A stretch of 64,000 bases of DNA from positions 240,979 to 304,978 of the forward strand of contig NZ_JABBCQ020000004.1 in the NCBI RefSeq assembly GCF_012844455.2, read 5' to 3'. Position numbers and translations under genes: made by a program. The DNA comes from Comamonas suwonensis (GTDB lineage: Bacteria; Pseudomonadota; Gammaproteobacteria; Burkholderiales; Burkholderiaceae_C). Under the pieces are notes generated by a model. It searched no databases. It was not told where the DNA came from and was given only the letters and a program-made list of their open reading frames with translations. This document shows positions 63,363 to 64,000 of this stretch, one piece after another; within the stretch, counting starts at the first letter, position 1; each line of letters starts with the position of its first letter.

Positions 63363-63877
63363 GCCGCAGCATCCAGATAAACGATGCGATAGCAGTGGGC
63401 AAAGGCTGTGGCCATATATTTTTCAACGGAGCTCAAGGACACGCCCAGGCGGGCGGCCACTTCCTTGTAGGTCAGACCGTCCAGTTGCGCCAGCAAGAAG
63501 GCGCTGCGTGCGCGAGCCCCCAGGCCGTCCAGCATGCGATCAATCTGTTCCAGAGCCTGCAACACCATGGCGCGCTCCTCGGGTGAAGGCGTCACCGGCT
63601 CGGGCATCAGCGCCAGCGTCTCAAGGTAAGCGCGCTCCAGCGACATGCGTCGGCAATGGTCGATGAGCACGCTGCGCGCCACGGTGGCGAGAAAAGCGCG
63701 CGGCTCCTGCAACTCTGGCGGGCACTGTTTGAGAAGGCGCACAAATGTGTCCTGTGCCAGATCTGAGGCCTCCTGCACGCAGTGCACACGCCGCTGCAGC
63801 CAATGCACCAGCCATCCATGGTGGTCGCTATAAAGCGTCTGTAAAAGCGAAGAGGAACTAGCGTGCGCACCAGCCAT
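63359..63877 (-). CDS. ECF sigma factor, FecI/HurI-like
   Basis: This 172-residue protein has sigma-70 region 2 (LYSDHHGWLVHWLQRRVHCVQEASDLAQDTFVRLL) and region 4 (RSAFLLAQLDGLTYKEVAARLGVSLSSVEKYMATAFAHCY). Iron-starvation sigma factors of this class drive their cognate TonB receptor gene. A Fur-box-like palindrome lies 37 bp upstream of its ATG. It is the first gene of the heme operon. Confidence 0.93.
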   Translation of the reverse strand: MAGAHASSSSLLQTLYSDHHGWLVHWLQRRVHCVQEASDLAQDTFVRLLKQCPPELQEPRAFLATVARSVLIDHCRRMSLERAYLETLALMPEPVTPSPEERAMVLQALEQIDRMLDGLGARARSAFLLAQLDGLTYKEVAARLGVSLSSVEKYMATAFAHCYRIVYLDAAA

Positions 63878-63913
63878 GGCTCAGGATTTCCCTAGAGTGT
63901 TCAGCAACATTAC

Positions 63914-63928
63914 TGAGAATCGTTCTCA
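63914..63928. promoter_or_regulatory. Fur-box-like palindrome upstream of the sigma gene
   Basis: TGAGAATCGTTCTCA has 6-bp inverted arms around TCG and continues into flanking T/A matches, close to the core of betaproteobacterial Fur sites. Its location upstream of an iron-type ECF sigma gene supports Fur repression in iron-replete cells. Confidence 0.75.
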
Positions 63929-64000
63929 ATTGTATTTGAATGTTGCCATCTGCTACACCCCCCTGGCATAGCCCTGCAAGTGCCCAGGAAAAGCTCAGCG

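Noticed and set aside
62370..63877. Ferric-citrate (Fec) system
   Set aside because: The receptor has heme-receptor motifs and the operon carries a heme oxygenase, so a heme-type surface-signalling system fits better than citrate.
1..64000. CRISPR arrays, prophage modules or rRNA genes
   Set aside because: No regularly spaced repeats, phage structural genes or rRNA-like sequence were seen in reading the window.

Overview
The window reads as a chromosomal segment of a betaproteobacterium of the family Comamonadaceae (Comamonas/Delftia-like). This is inferred from protein style (SlmA, FabA/FabB, GlyQ/GlyS, Lnt/CorC and several TctC-type binding proteins), a GC-rich backbone, and small intergenic repeats that I recall as common in that family. 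No 16S gene is present, so the genus is not fixed.

Layout. 1-5.9 kb: the start of an acyl-CoA dehydrogenase gene with a TetR regulator, slmA, a TctD/TctE-like two-component pair and argB. 6.1-21 kb: a surface-polysaccharide (O-antigen/capsule) locus. A WecA/WbpL-type initiating transferase lies on the + strand, followed by a 3.8-kb nest of insertion sequences. A strongly AT-rich nine-gene operon then runs on the - strand (GNAT, two DegT-family proteins, Wzx-type flippase, FnlA-like dehydratase, two GT2s, EpsG-type polymerase, DUF1972 glycosyltransferase). 21-27 kb: glyQ/glyS, an SPFH protein fused to an excisionase-type helix-turn-helix, and a two-zinc-ribbon membrane protein. 27-33 kb: the dTDP-rhamnose operon rfbBDAC, coaX, a BON-LysM protein and galE. 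33-42 kb: rhodanese, YgjP-like metallopeptidase, plsC, gmhB, fabA-fabB, lnt, corC and a GNAT. 42-47 kb: a phenylalanine/tyrosine catabolism block with an Lrp regulator divergent from hppD, two tandem TctC/Bug binding proteins and phhA. 47-53 kb: an MscS-type channel, a lipase-like hydrolase, fadD and twin tRNA-Val(CAC) genes.

53-64 kb: one long - strand unit. It holds an ECF sigma factor, a FecR anti-sigma factor, a TonB-dependent heme receptor with a signalling (STN) domain, two paralogous secreted GloVer-repeat proteins with GlyGly-CTERM-like tails, a heme oxygenase, GspN, a DUF454 protein and a rhombosortase. A Fur-box-like palindrome sits upstream of the sigma gene.

The most interesting reading is this last region. 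It places the sorting protease (rhombosortase), a type II secretion accessory protein (GspN) and two probable rhombosortase substrates in the same transcription unit as heme sensing, uptake and degradation. That suggests an iron- and heme-regulated surface or secreted protein system. Other notable points are a DegT-family sugar enzyme that has lost its PLP lysine beside an intact paralogue, insertion sequences nested within one another, twin tRNAs with compensatory acceptor-stem changes, and small dispersed repeats of which two lie in reading frame inside genes.
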